Origin: Cytophagaceae bacterium
Lineage (GTDB): Bacteria; Bacteroidota; Bacteroidia; Flavobacteriales; Flavobacteriaceae
DNA: 64,000 bases
Direction of reading: 5' to 3'
Assembly: GCA_002710685.1 (NCBI GenBank)
Contig: PALD01000037.1
Coordinates: 1 to 64,000, forward strand
Below the pieces are notes generated by a model. That model did not search any database. It saw only the letters and a program-made list of their open reading frames with translations, and had not been told where the DNA came from. Below are positions 1 through 8,676 of this stretch, in pieces; position 1 is the first letter of the stretch; every line of letters starts with the position of its first letter. The position numbers and the translations under genes were made by a program.

Positions 1-36
1 ATCTTCCATAAGAAAACTGTAGTATTAAAATTAAAC

Positions 37-73
37 AAAAAAATAGGCGGGTTTAAAACCCGCCTATTTTTTT
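37..73. terminator. Bidirectional rho-independent terminator
   Basis: A near-perfect inverted repeat with AATAGGCGGG and CCCGCCTATT arms is bordered by A and T tracts on both sides, so it could stop transcription from either direction. The gene it serves lies to the left of the window. Confidence 0.75.
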
Positions 74-221
74 GTTTACACAGTTTTTTGGATACTACCA
101 GAAATATCTTGAAGCATCTAAACTCTATGATTCTATGATCTCATTAGGATTAACAACAAAGAGAGGTAATAATTTATTACCTCCAGATAAAGCTTATAGA
201 TATTCTACAAAAGTTAATTAA
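57..221 (+). pseudogene. Short coding-like remnant, no start codon
   Basis: One plus-strand frame is open from 57 to a TAA at 219-221 and reads like protein, with motifs such as YQKYLEASKLYDSM and NNLLPPDKAYRYSTKV. It has no ATG and a stop lies just upstream. Its stop codon abuts a terminator, as expected for a genuine 3' end. I cannot name the family. It could be the tail of a host or element gene whose 5' part was lost, or chance. Confidence 0.25.
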
Positions 222-249
222 GCCTAGTTAATCCTAGGCTTTTTCTTTT
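221..249 (+). terminator. Rho-independent terminator
   Basis: AGCCTAG (221-227) pairs with CTAGGCT (234-240) across a 6-nt loop and is followed by a T-rich run. It fits plus-strand termination of the remnant at 57-221. Confidence 0.6.
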
Positions 250-525
250 ATGAATCTTCATGCGTTGAAACACTTTCACTATCAGATAAGAAATTACCAA
301 AACCCAATTGAGAAGTAAATCTTATAGTATTGATTTTTTAATTAATCAAAGTAATACTCCAAATACATCTCGCTCACTTTTAAATTATTACCACTCCTTT
401 TTTTAAATAAAAAATCGTTTCTTGGATTACTGTAGCAAAATGGTAATTACTTATAAATTCATCCATATTAAATTTTATCTATTTACAAACCTTTATGTAA
501 TTTGAGCCGTAGATGTTTTTTGAAT
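250..525. other. AT-rich gap, no intact gene
   Basis: No full-length gene is visible. On the minus strand a 29-codon open stretch (about 248-337, motifs FTSQLGFGNF and VSTHEDS) ends beside the 221-249 hairpin and may be another gene remnant. The rest is AT-rich and stop-rich in all frames. Confidence 0.4.
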
Positions 526-1170
526 TCAATGAAGATTATATCCTAGTTCGGTCAATGCTTCCACTATCTTATCTAAATAGTATTGTGGGGTACCTCCATC
601 TACAATATCATATTTATAATTGATTTCCGTTCTGTCTGAAAGCCCATTAGATCCAGAATAGTTTCCAGTTCCGTTTTCAACCGCTTGTATAAACTGTTTA
701 AAATTTGTTCCACCAGCTTCTTCTACTTGAAATATAACGGAACGATAATAATTAGGAGCAAATAATTCTAGTCTGGTCCTGAATGTCAACAAATCGGTTT
801 CATATTGAGCTGTTCTGGCTTCTAACGGGTCAAATGAACCATCTTCATAAATGGTGCTTGCTTCATCTTGAAAAACCATTACGATCACATTACCTTCTGG
901 GGTAGTCCCAAACATATTAAGCGCTGCGAATGTTTGCTCATTAAATTCAGAATATTCACCGGCTCCACCCCAACTTATAATCTCTACACTATCATCATAT
1001 AATACACTGTCATTACCATATAACGGCAATAATCTATCCTTCAAGATCGTGTCTTTCATCGTTTGCAATGGCGCTAAAGTAGCATCCATACTTCCAGAAG
1101 CATCAAAAACAAATTTGATTTTGGTGTTTTGAGTTATCGCAAGTTCATTATCGCGATAATCCCAGATCAA
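526..1170 (-). CDS. von Willebrand factor A-like domain ORF (probably the 3' part of a frameshifted gene)
   Basis: The product contains a MIDAS-like metal-binding motif, FVFDASGSM (DxSxS), near its N-terminus, typical of vWA domains that bind Mg2+ and protein ligands. The nominal start is TTG, overlapping the TGA of the ORF at 1167-1595. The same frame stays open upstream to about 1280 and there encodes NNDNIYLIWDYRD, a sentence-like continuation. I therefore infer that this ORF and the next are one gene split by a -1 shift around 1190-1250, either a mutation, a sequencing error or true recoding. Function in the element is unknown; the position after a phage-type structural protein suggests a virion or tail accessory role. 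The vWA call is motif-based only. Confidence 0.5.
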   Translation of the reverse strand: MIWDYRDNELAITQNTKIKFVFDASGSMDATLAPLQTMKDTILKDRLLPLYGNDSVLYDDSVEIISWGGAGEYSEFNEQTFAALNMFGTTPEGNVIVMVFQDEASTIYEDGSFDPLEARTAQYETDLLTFRTRLELFAPNYYRSVIFQVEEAGGTNFKQFIQAVENGTGNYSGSNGLSDRTEINYKYDIVDGGTPQYYLDKIVEALTELGYNLH

Positions 1171-1595
1171 GTAAATATTGTCGTTGTTAGGCCTGTTAAA
1201 AACAAACTTGATTGGTCTAAGAACGTGCTTAATGTTTGTTGCGTGCTCTGTATCTCTGAGTATGTGGCTTCCGCCAAAATCGTTTCGATATCATCTGCAG
1301 TGTATTCTAGATCAGTAATAAGGTAGCCTAGCTTATTCTCGCGCTCTACATTAAACTTTCCTGTATTCGTACCTCCTTTATATGCCTGAATATTTATCGT
1401 GCTTCCACGCTCAGGAAATCTACTCACACCTTCTAATCCTTCAAGCGTTTCAAACTTGCTTATTTCACTTACTTCAAACAAGTGATTTTCTGAAAAGAAA
1501 GATGAGCTTCCCCATCTGAAACGGTTAACCATAGTTTTACCTAGATCCTTTTCATCTGCAAGTACAATACTTGTGATCTTTAATGGTATTCCCAC
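1167..1595 (-). CDS. Phage-like structural ORF fragment, unknown function
   Basis: A 142-residue ORF with a GTG start only 15 nt after the stop of the 1194-residue structural gene. Its central segment (GSTINIQAY, YLITDLEYTADDIETIL) looks like a beta-rich tail or adhesin module. The last 20 or so residues (QTLSTFLDQSS onward) lose that character. The -1 frame in the same stretch reads HVLRPIKFVFNRPNND and then YLIWDYRD, which runs into the vWA ORF. I read it as the N-terminal half of a frameshifted gene. It may even be the continuation of the 1610-5194 protein, because upstream of the GTG the frame reads SNICPVG, but a TAA separates them and no slippery heptamer in the right phase is present. 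Confidence 0.45.
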   Translation of the reverse strand: MGIPLKITSIVLADEKDLGKTMVNRFRWGSSSFFSENHLFEVSEISKFETLEGLEGVSRFPERGSTINIQAYKGGTNTGKFNVERENKLGYLITDLEYTADDIETILAEATYSEIQSTQQTLSTFLDQSSLFLTGLTTTIFT

Positions 1596-1609
1596 AGGGC
1601 AAATGTTGC

Positions 1610-4600
1610 TTATTTAAAAGTTGCTGCACCATCTACCGGCGTTACCGTAACATATACTTTTGAAACATCCAGATTATTACGAGGTATAGTAATGTTTCCG
1701 CTTGCATTTACATTTTCTGCATCATAATTCTCACCATCATAATTTGCTGAAATAGTTACTGCACCATTGAGCACTTCATAATTTAAGATGAAATCACCTA
1801 ATAAATTATTGATGTTCACTATGTATGTAAATGACTCATTAATCATTTTCTGGATGATGTTCCCACAATAGGTTTCAAATAATTTTTCGGGATCATCTTC
1901 TACCATTAATACATACTGTTTCCTATAGGGATCCCAACCGCCTATTTTTCTGGAAGTAGGATTTTTTATAAAAAGGTTTCTAAAGTGCGATGTCAATCCA
2001 TAGTTGATCTCGGTGGTCCCATCATTAGATAAGCGTACAGGTGTCCCATTCCTAGCGCTTACATAATAAACTCTATCACCATCCATATCCACACTTTCAG
2101 GATTATTACCAACCCCCAGTACTCCTGCATACGGTTGATAAATCCCCAGAATTTCATCCCCTTTCGTCAAAATTCTTTCGCCGCTAGCAGTTTCAAGTAA
2201 ATTTTTACCAAAAGAAACCCGTCCAATTTTTTCCTCTTGCATCACCAAAATATCATTTTCCCTGGCAATCAGCATCTGTATGCTTCCATTTTGCTTATCC
2301 AGTTCCTTATAGTTTGCTGTGCTCAGGTTAAACTCATTGAGGCCATTTATATTTGTGCTTTCTATGTACGGTTGTCCATAAGTGAGGTCTGCAAAACGCC
2401 TAACTTCCCTGTACTCTTCCACACTTGTCGCTGATGGTCGTAGATCAATGTTTAGGTAATTGGTATTGAGATCATCCTTGACGCGGTAACTTTCTATACC
2501 ATCACCTTGCGTAAAGCAGTTAAAGAAATCAAGTTCTATTATTCCCGGAGTTCCCGTTTCAAAATCTTGATTTTGGATATTTCCCGAATGGTTCCCATCA
2601 ATAACCTCATAACAATCCTGTGTTTCAAAAAAGGTTTCTTGGTCTGCAAGTTTGTTCTCTGTTTCAAAGGCATAAAAACCGCTTCCGGTCCTAACCACGA
2701 TTTTTGCGCGTACATACCCCTTCTTGCTTGCGCTTCCTTCAAGTAAACCCTGAATCTTAAGATATAGTTTTCCTGATGGGTCTTCCTGAAAAGCATAGGC
2801 TCCATTGGTGGTAATCAGGTTTCCCCTTACTAATTCCATCTGGGGCCTATAGTCTGAAACTTCATCTGAATTATCGTGTATTCCCTCTAGTTTCCTGCCA
2901 TCAACAAGTAATATATCATTAAACCAATCCCCAATGCTATCATATGCTCGCTGGGTATAAAATTCCTCATCAAAAGTGATGTTCTTCCATCCTGACTTAT
3001 AATTTCTTGAACTGTTGATAAATAGTTTAATATTGGTTCCCACGGGGAGGGGTTTTTCCTCAAGTCCTTCTCCATTATCTTCCGTGAACAGGTCAAGATA
3101 TCCTACAGGTTTATGGTCATTACCTGCGCCACGATCGCCAAATTCCCTTACATCAATATCAAAATCATTACGATCCATCGAAAATTCCTGTGGTGGCCTG
3201 ATCTTCATGTACCATCCCTTTTCCTCAAGGATTTCATTTTCATCTTCATCGGTATTGCCTGATATGAAATTTTCCTCCTGTTCTTTTAACTCAAGCACTT
3301 TTACCTTGGTAGGTTCTACCGCAACTTGTGCACCGGCCTTTTTAATGATCAGGATATCTCCTTCATTAATTTTATCCTTGTTGTTGCCTTCCAGCTTGCA
3401 CCAGGTATATAAATCCTCGGTATAGAACTTGGTGATAAATAGGGTCTGGTAGGTCAGTGGATTGGTCTTGACTACCAGTTTATAACGGTCTGCCCAGTAT
3501 GGGGGTTCATGGTTGATGCTGGCCACCAGCCTGTTTTGAAAAACACTGTATCGCTGCGGGATATATAGGGTATTGGATGCCGAGGTAAGCACCGTACTTC
3601 TCCTACCAAATTCATCCATGTAGATTATGCCTACCTCATAATTCCTATTGGTCTTGCAGCTTGTGGCATTGATCGTGTCGGTAATTGCAATAATGCTGGA
3701 TGCCCCAAAGTTTACGGTTACCGTCTGTGGGCTATCCCCATCATTGGTATCTTGAAAATCAATATCCTTAACCGTGAAAGTGGGGTTTCCTCCTTCCAGT
3801 GCATAAGTAATCTCGGTATCGTCCGTCAATGCCCACCCGTCAGGCACCGTAAATGTATAGTTGGCACGAAAATGTTGGTTGATGACCTCCAGCAAGGTTT
3901 TAAAATCCACACTGTTGAACACGTCATTGAGCGTGGGGTAATCATCATTGAGTATAAAGAAAAATTCATTGGTATAGGCCGAAACCCCATCCACGTCAAT
4001 TTCTATGGTGAGCACCAGTTTTTTTCCGGCCGTAAGTGCATAGGCTTCTTGATTCGTAATCTTTAATTTGGTGTTATTGGTAAGGTCCACCGTATAATCA
4101 TCACCATCTTCTATCAGGTTGTTCTGCAGGGCAACGGTGTAGTCGATATTGATGGGCTTGTTCTTGTTGTTGACAATGTTGTAGCCTTCCAGATAGTTTC
4201 CAAATATGGGATAGTTCTCTATCAATGCAAGCGCTTTTGCCTTCCTGGGCACATTGTCATAACTTCTATAAAGTTCCTTCTCTGGCAGTACCTTATAGAT
4301 TTTGCTATTTGAAAATACGTGTGAACGTGTAAGGAAATCCCCCCAGCCATTTTTTGCCTTGCTAAAGGTTTCCACGATATAAAGATTGTTGCTATTGGGC
4401 TGTTTTACCAATACCTGTATTTCCGTAACCTGTTTATCCCCCGTATTAAAATCAATCTTCATGGCGTTAAAACTATTCACCATACCCTGATTATCCAGGT
4501 TAAAATAATCAAGTTCAAAAGGTCCGGGATAAAAATTGTAATTGGTATAGTCCGATATTGCGCTATACTCACCATCACGGTACCTATACCGGTAGGCAAA

Positions 4601-5194
4601 GGATAAAAAACGTTCTTCAATATTGTTGCTGCCATCAGCCGTGTAGGTAGGTGTGACCCGTGGAGCAAAACGCGGTGGTTTTTTAATGAGGTAAATATCT
4701 TCCTTGTTGAAGTTGTTGGTTCCCCAGGTCTTTGCGCGCTCTATATTGATGCAACAAATCTCGCTATTGTCATCCGTCCACATAAAAAGGTCATTGCTCA
4801 CATCCTGGCTAATCACTTTTACAACCCCGGTAATCAGGTTTTCCTTCTTTAGTTTAAAAACCCTATCAGCTTCTGGCCGGGTATCTTCAAGCACCACGCT
4901 TTGTACTTGGTTGATATCATCCCATTCAAATAAGCGGCAACCGGTATCAGATAATGTAAACCAGTAGATTTTTTTCTGGTAGTTATCCATGGCCTTGCCC
5001 ATTTCATAGATATTTGCACCTAGTTCATAATGGGTCAATTGCTTGTTTGAATATGGTTTTTCCAGCGCGCCTTCATCATCACCCTCACTATGTATCACTT
5101 CAAGCGCGTATGCCCTGCGATATTCACCTTTCTTCAATAGGCGTTCATCGTCATCAAGGTTCATTCTTCCATTGACAAAAGTCTGTTTAAGCAT
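1610..5194 (-). CDS. Large phage-like tail/stabilisation protein
   Basis: This 1194-residue protein has no signal peptide or membrane segment. Its opening, MNLDDDERLLKKGEYRRA, matches my recollection of the N-terminal signature of head-tail 'stabilisation' proteins of crAss-like and other Bacteroidota podoviruses (MNxDxDERLxxxGEYRxA). The body is beta-rich with repeated aromatic motifs (FAYRYRYRDGEYSAISDY, YRKQYVLMVED), as expected of a propeller-like tail component. It precedes the two small ORFs at 526-1595 and is preceded by an XRE regulator. No portal, capsid or terminase genes are seen near it, which is odd for a virion protein. The family assignment is from memory and unverified. An alternative is a large surface or adhesin protein of the element. 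Confidence 0.5.
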   Translation of the reverse strand: MLKQTFVNGRMNLDDDERLLKKGEYRRAYALEVIHSEGDDEGALEKPYSNKQLTHYELGANIYEMGKAMDNYQKKIYWFTLSDTGCRLFEWDDINQVQSVVLEDTRPEADRVFKLKKENLITGVVKVISQDVSNDLFMWTDDNSEICCINIERAKTWGTNNFNKEDIYLIKKPPRFAPRVTPTYTADGSNNIEERFLSFAYRYRYRDGEYSAISDYTNYNFYPGPFELDYFNLDNQGMVNSFNAMKIDFNTGDKQVTEIQVLVKQPNSNNLYIVETFSKAKNGWGDFLTRSHVFSNSKIYKVLPEKELYRSYDNVPRKAKALALIENYPIFGNYLEGYNIVNNKNKPINIDYTVALQNNLIEDGDDYTVDLTNNTKLKITNQEAYALTAGKKLVLTIEIDVDGVSAYTNEFFFILNDDYPTLNDVFNSVDFKTLLEVINQHFRANYTFTVPDGWALTDDTEITYALEGGNPTFTVKDIDFQDTNDGDSPQTVTVNFGASSIIAITDTINATSCKTNRNYEVGIIYMDEFGRRSTVLTSASNTLYIPQRYSVFQNRLVASINHEPPYWADRYKLVVKTNPLTYQTLFITKFYTEDLYTWCKLEGNNKDKINEGDILIIKKAGAQVAVEPTKVKVLELKEQEENFISGNTDEDENEILEEKGWYMKIRPPQEFSMDRNDFDIDVREFGDRGAGNDHKPVGYLDLFTEDNGEGLEEKPLPVGTNIKLFINSSRNYKSGWKNITFDEEFYTQRAYDSIGDWFNDILLVDGRKLEGIHDNSDEVSDYRPQMELVRGNLITTNGAYAFQEDPSGKLYLKIQGLLEGSASKKGYVRAKIVVRTGSGFYAFETENKLADQETFFETQDCYEVIDGNHSGNIQNQDFETGTPGIIELDFFNCFTQGDGIESYRVKDDLNTNYLNIDLRPSATSVEEYREVRRFADLTYGQPYIESTNINGLNEFNLSTANYKELDKQNGSIQMLIARENDILVMQEEKIGRVSFGKNLLETASGERILTKGDEILGIYQPYAGVLGVGNNPESVDMDGDRVYYVSARNGTPVRLSNDGTTEINYGLTSHFRNLFIKNPTSRKIGGWDPYRKQYVLMVEDDPEKLFETYCGNIIQKMINESFTYIVNINNLLGDFILNYEVLNGAVTISANYDGENYDAENVNASGNITIPRNNLDVSKVYVTVTPVDGAATFK

Positions 5195-5228
5195 GGTCAG
5201 TTATTTTAGAGTAACCTATTTTTTATTA

Positions 5229-5468
5229 TTAAAGCATGTCCAGTTCGGCCCATTTTATATCTAGGCATTGTAAAACACGATTGAGTGTTTGAACGCTCAT
5301 GCCTTTTCGCTTTCGTCCTTCCAGCATGACGATATATCGTTCGCTCACACCTGAATATTTGGCAAGTGTGACCTGGGTCATGCCTATCTCCTTCCTTTTA
5401 GCACGAATAAGATTTGCAAGGTGATCAAGTTTTCTGTCCGCCATTTCTTTAACTGTCTTGTGTTTCAT
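5229..5468 (-). CDS. XRE-family HTH regulator
   Basis: A 79-residue protein consisting almost entirely of a Cro/C1-type helix-turn-helix. The motif MTQVTLAKYSGVSERYIVML, around residues 29-48, contains both DNA-contacting helices, followed by GRKRKGMSVQTLNRVLQCL. Such small XRE proteins control lysogeny or excision in mobile elements. It lies 34 bp upstream of the large structural gene and is transcribed in the same direction, so it could regulate or be co-transcribed with it. About 275 bp with no evident gene separates it from the second XRE gene. ATG start. Confidence 0.75.
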   Translation of the reverse strand: MKHKTVKEMADRKLDHLANLIRAKRKEIGMTQVTLAKYSGVSERYIVMLEGRKRKGMSVQTLNRVLQCLDIKWAELDML

Positions 5469-5744
5469 AATATGATGGTATAAAATTTTATCTGGTCTTC
5501 GGTTTTTCTTTTAATTCTTGCTCCCATGATATAAAGTGTTAATGTTATTACGCTGTTTTTATAATGCTTACATCCATATACTGAACTGTAACCATGATCT
5601 CTTTATGATGAATATGTATCTCTAAAATTCATATTAGAAAACTGATAATCATATTTTTAACTCAACAAATCTTTTCCTATCAGCCTTTAATTTCGATTAA
5701 TAGTCAAGTTCTTTATAAGCGCCGTTACCATTATTCTTTTTTGA

Positions 5745-5993
5745 TTAAAAGAAGGGTTTGTTTTTTCTGTCACATGCACTCGCGTATGTAGATATGTTTA
5801 TCCTTGCATTAAGCCCGTACAAGAGCTTATTGAGGCGGTCGAATGTCAGGTTTGATACCTTTCCTTTTTCAAGCTTGTTAATCCATGAACGATCAATGCA
5901 TGAAGTAAAGGATAAACCCTGCTGAGTTAAGCCTAATTCATTCCTCCTTGTTATCACAAATTCCCGTAAATCATCAATATTATCTACATTCAT
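5745..5993 (-). CDS. XRE-family HTH regulator
   Basis: An 82-residue protein with an XRE domain (LREFVITRRNELGLTQQGLS, then IDRSWINKLEKGKVSNLTF). I place the start at the ATG at 5993; a TTG 33 nt upstream would add 11 residues. Its 5' side faces the six-unit 13-bp repeat array at 6042-6119, which lies about 50 bp upstream, so this protein is the natural candidate to bind that array and autoregulate. The C-terminus (NARINISTYA) resembles HTH proteins of HipB-like modules, but no HipA or toxin partner is next to it. Confidence 0.7.
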   Translation of the reverse strand: MNVDNIDDLREFVITRRNELGLTQQGLSFTSCIDRSWINKLEKGKVSNLTFDRLNKLLYGLNARINISTYASACDRKNKPFF

Positions 5994-6041
5994 TTTCTCA
6001 ATTATTTTTCCTGTTTTTATCCTCAAAAAAATCTAGACCAT

Positions 6042-6119
6042 TAATAAGGTATTATACTAAGGTTTATTACTAATGTCCTCTACTAAGGTTTTTTAATAAG
6101 ATATTATACTCTACATTGT
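6042..6119. repeat. Six 13-bp tandem repeats (iteron or operator array)
   Basis: On the plus strand 8-mers start at 6042, 6055, 6068, 6081, 6094 and 6107, exactly 13 bp apart: TAATAAGG, TACTAAGG, TACTAATG, TACTAAGG, TAATAAGA, TACTCTAC. The 5-bp spacers vary in sequence (TATTA, TTTAT, TCCTC, TTTTT, TATTA). The last unit is the most divergent. The array lies between the end of the replication-type gene (6181) and the start of an XRE gene (5993), in very AT-rich DNA. This is the arrangement of replication iterons or of a multi-site repressor operator. Confidence 0.8.
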
Positions 6120-6180
6120 TTTTTATTAAAACACTTTTCAAAATCAAAAAAATTAAACTGGGGGCGGCTGACAAAACTCA

Positions 6181-6882
6181 TTACTCTTTTAATTTTTTAC
6201 GCCGGGCCCGTTTTTCTTCCCTCATTTTTTTGAGCTTGTATTTTTCGGTTCTTTTATAGGCCCAATCATTTAGGTTTTCTTGGGAAAGTTTATAACTCCA
6301 ACAGGCACCATATGAATTTTTATCGGGTGTTTTTAAGCCCCATTTTAACATCAGCAAGTCCCTAATCTTTGATCTTTTGTGTGGTGTGTAAAATGTTGCT
6401 ATTTCATATGATATTGCTTCAAGGGGAACAACTGTTCTATGTCCATCCATCCGGCTGAAAAGAAATTTATAGGTGATCACTTCAACTTTGCTTGGTCCAA
6501 TGATACTTTTAGATGCCAAAAATGCAAGAAGGCATATTTTATCATACTTATTTTTTGTTTCATGGTTATTAAAATAATCCCAGAAAACCTTTTCTGAAAT
6601 ACCCGTTATCGGACTTTTATCAGGGATGCTATTATGTAGGAGTTCTCCTCTTTGATAAATAAAGTGCCTATTATCATCATCACCCCCTGTATTTTTTAGA
6701 TATTCACCAACCCTTTCCATTGCTGTAAATAAACATTCCACTCCCTGATCTTCCATAAAATCATTTACCAGTTTGTAGAATACATAACTGAATATATCAC
6801 CTAGGGTTTCTTTTGGTCGAACCATAAAACCAGAAATCAACTGGATAGGGAAGTTGAAGTATTTATGTTCTTTCCTACTCAT
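6181..6882 (-). CDS. Putative replication-type protein of the element
   Basis: A 233-residue protein without signal peptide or membrane segments. It has an N-terminal aromatic-rich segment (YFNFPIQLISGFM, GDIFSYVFYKLVND), a middle region resembling a winged-helix-like fold, and a strongly basic tail (KLKKMREEKRARRKKLKE) suited to nucleic-acid binding. I do not recognise a named family. The replication suggestion is inference from position: it follows a nuclease gene with an ATGA overlap (translational coupling), belongs to the 7638-6181 operon, and is followed directly by the iteron-like array. An alternative is a DNA-binding regulator. Confidence 0.4.
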   Translation of the reverse strand: MSRKEHKYFNFPIQLISGFMVRPKETLGDIFSYVFYKLVNDFMEDQGVECLFTAMERVGEYLKNTGGDDDNRHFIYQRGELLHNSIPDKSPITGISEKVFWDYFNNHETKNKYDKICLLAFLASKSIIGPSKVEVITYKFLFSRMDGHRTVVPLEAISYEIATFYTPHKRSKIRDLLMLKWGLKTPDKNSYGACWSYKLSQENLNDWAYKRTEKYKLKKMREEKRARRKKLKE

Positions 6883-7364
6883 CTAGGTTTTACAAATTCA
6901 TTAAACCAATTGAAAAAGCCCTGGAAATCCCTGGCAATAAGATATACGCCCCCTGCTTGCTCTATCTTTTTCTGATAGGCTTTCTGGTCGTTGCTCTGAT
7001 AATTATCGCCAGTAGCCTTGCATTTAACCTCAATCTTAACGGATATGCCTAAAATCGTCGCCGAAATATCTGCAGTACCTTTTGTTGAGGTTCCTTTAAT
7101 CCACTCAACACTTCCTACCGTCCGGGTCCTCCCTAACACATCCTTAACTGTTTTTCTGCGGTCCACCTGACGCCCCATTGAGTTAACTCTTTCCGCCTGG
7201 AATCCATTAAGCTGAATAAAATCAATAATACACTTGGTGAGGCTGTTCGCGTTCTTATCGCTATACTTTGGCTTAGGTATGGCATGTGGAGGTATGCTAG
7301 GATACTTTTTGGCGAGTTCATTTAACTTGAGGGTCTCTAAGGCTTTAATGGCGTTTTTGCTCAT
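6879..7364 (-). CDS. VRR-NUC-like PD-(D/E)XK nuclease
   Basis: A 161-residue protein. The C-terminal 80 residues carry the PD-(D/E)XK nuclease signature as seen in VRR-NUC proteins: GTADISATILG supplies the first acid, KIEVKCK the E-x-K pair, and NDQKAYQKKIEQAGGVYLI the following helix and strand. VRR-NUC enzymes are structure-specific nucleases common in phages and mobile elements, where they process replication or recombination intermediates. The N-terminal 75 residues are basic and unassigned. The gene is 4 bp downstream of the HTH gene and overlaps the next gene by ATGA, so the three are probably one transcript. Confidence 0.7.
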   Translation of the reverse strand: MSKNAIKALETLKLNELAKKYPSIPPHAIPKPKYSDKNANSLTKCIIDFIQLNGFQAERVNSMGRQVDRRKTVKDVLGRTRTVGSVEWIKGTSTKGTADISATILGISVKIEVKCKATGDNYQSNDQKAYQKKIEQAGGVYLIARDFQGFFNWFNEFVKPR

Positions 7365-7368
7365 GGCC

Positions 7369-7638
7369 TTATTTTTTTAGATTTACTATCGCATTGTCAA
7401 TGGCCTCTTGAGTAAAATAAACCCTACCCCCAATACCTATAGAACTAATAACTCCCGAATTGACCCAGTTATACACGGTGCTAATATTAACACCAAACAT
7501 TTTTGCTAATTGAGCCCGTGAATAGTATTTGGGTGGTTCTTTAGGCTGAAAATTTTTTTCAAGATTTTCTAAAGAGTTTTGAATTTCTTGAAGTTTCTTT
7601 TTGTCTTCAGGAGAAAGACGGAATTCGATTGTTTGCAT
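7369..7638 (-). CDS. MerR/AlpA-type HTH protein (excisionase-like)
   Basis: An 89-residue protein. Residues 1-35 form a charged, coiled-coil-like helix (EDKKKLQEIQNSLENLEKN). The rest is the HTH_17 winged helix: YYSRAQLAKMFGVNISTVYN, then WVNSGVISSIGIGGRVYFT. Proteins of this type act as excisionases or activators of element genes in Bacteroidota mobile elements. It heads the operon with the nuclease and replication-type genes and is about 100 bp downstream of the integrase operon. The upstream spacer holds a possible operator, AGTTC at 7685 and GAACT at 7699. Confidence 0.7.
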   Translation of the reverse strand: MQTIEFRLSPEDKKKLQEIQNSLENLEKNFQPKEPPKYYSRAQLAKMFGVNISTVYNWVNSGVISSIGIGGRVYFTQEAIDNAIVNLKK

Positions 7639-7739
7639 AACGCTCAGTTTTTTAGTTAATCCTGAGCAAAAATTAGATTTCCCTAGTTCTGATTATAGGA
7701 ACTTTTTTCCGATAAATCCGAAAGATAGTTTAATGTATA

Positions 7740-8663
7740 TTATAAAAGATGATTAAAGTAATTACTAAAGTTCACTTCCCTTTCAGGTTTATTTAATTTA
7801 TTGAGAGGATAAAAACCTCCCTTCTCATTCAATTTTGAGTACCATTTTTCAGTTATAAATCCTTCATCTAACAACCATTGCATAAATTTAAAATCTGTTA
7901 TACTTGTTATTAGGTTAGTATCTTCCAATTTCTTTTTTAGATAACCATAATCAAGGTGATGTTCCGTTATTTGTCTATCATTTACAAATTTTTTAAAAGC
8001 CTCAAAAGCTCCAACTACAATAAACGGATAAGGGGGCTGTGTTAATATTTGATTTTCAATATTTTCTTTGAGTGTCTTTAATTTTTTAATCTCTGGGCTA
8101 TCAGTCCCATATATAAGATCTAATTCTCCTAATGAATAAATCCATTTGCTATATTCAATTTCTTGCCCCCCCATTGATGAAAGCTCCTTTATGTACTCTT
8201 GCCTTCTAATGTTATAATCAGATTTTAATATTTCATAAATCATATCCAGATTTACCAAAAAAAATCGATTTTCTAGTCTAATATTCAATATTGGCAATGG
8301 TTCAGGATTTATTGTTTTGTACAGTTTCTTGTAATACTCATACATAACTAGACAATGACTATATATAGCCTTTATTCTAACAAGATCTTTACTATTATAA
8401 TTTGCGCCTTCAAATATCAAGAAACTCTTATATCTGGATTTTAATCTAATCTTGGATATAAATCCAGACTCCCGCAAAAGAGTTAAAGTACTATCAAGAA
8501 GATTACTATCTGTGATATGACGCAAAAGCTCACCTATAACTAAAAATATATTAAAATTGTCATCTACATTATGGCTAATTTTTCCCTGTATAGTTAATTT
8601 AATAGCATTAAAAATCTCTTCGTTTGAAAATTCTGGAGCTTTATCTAAATCGTAAGCTATCAT
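7740..8663 (-). CDS. Unknown protein of the integrase operon
   Basis: A 307-residue predicted cytosolic, mostly helical protein with no family I recognise. Visible features are an acidic N-terminus (DLDKAPEFSNEEIF), paired aromatic stretches (MYEYYKKLYKT) and a C-terminal segment of alternating helices (HHLDYGYLKKKLED, FMQWLLDEGFITEKWY). It lies 13 bp downstream of the 118-residue ORF and they share the integrase transcript. Small unknown genes beside an integrase are often cargo such as defence genes, or control factors. Nothing in the sequence decides which. Confidence 0.6.
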   Translation of the reverse strand: MIAYDLDKAPEFSNEEIFNAIKLTIQGKISHNVDDNFNIFLVIGELLRHITDSNLLDSTLTLLRESGFISKIRLKSRYKSFLIFEGANYNSKDLVRIKAIYSHCLVMYEYYKKLYKTINPEPLPILNIRLENRFFLVNLDMIYEILKSDYNIRRQEYIKELSSMGGQEIEYSKWIYSLGELDLIYGTDSPEIKKLKTLKENIENQILTQPPYPFIVVGAFEAFKKFVNDRQITEHHLDYGYLKKKLEDTNLITSITDFKFMQWLLDEGFITEKWYSKLNEKGGFYPLNKLNKPEREVNFSNYFNHLL

Positions 8664-8676
8664 AAATCAAAAGAGT

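Noticed and set aside
1595-1615. Programmed frameshift joining the structural protein to the next ORF
   Set aside because: The TTTAAAT run is in the wrong phase for X XXY YYZ slippage, and a -1 slip would meet a TAA at once.
3015-3425. Open frame opposite the 1194-residue protein
   Set aside because: Serine-rich shadow translation of the complementary strand; no start signal and no motifs.
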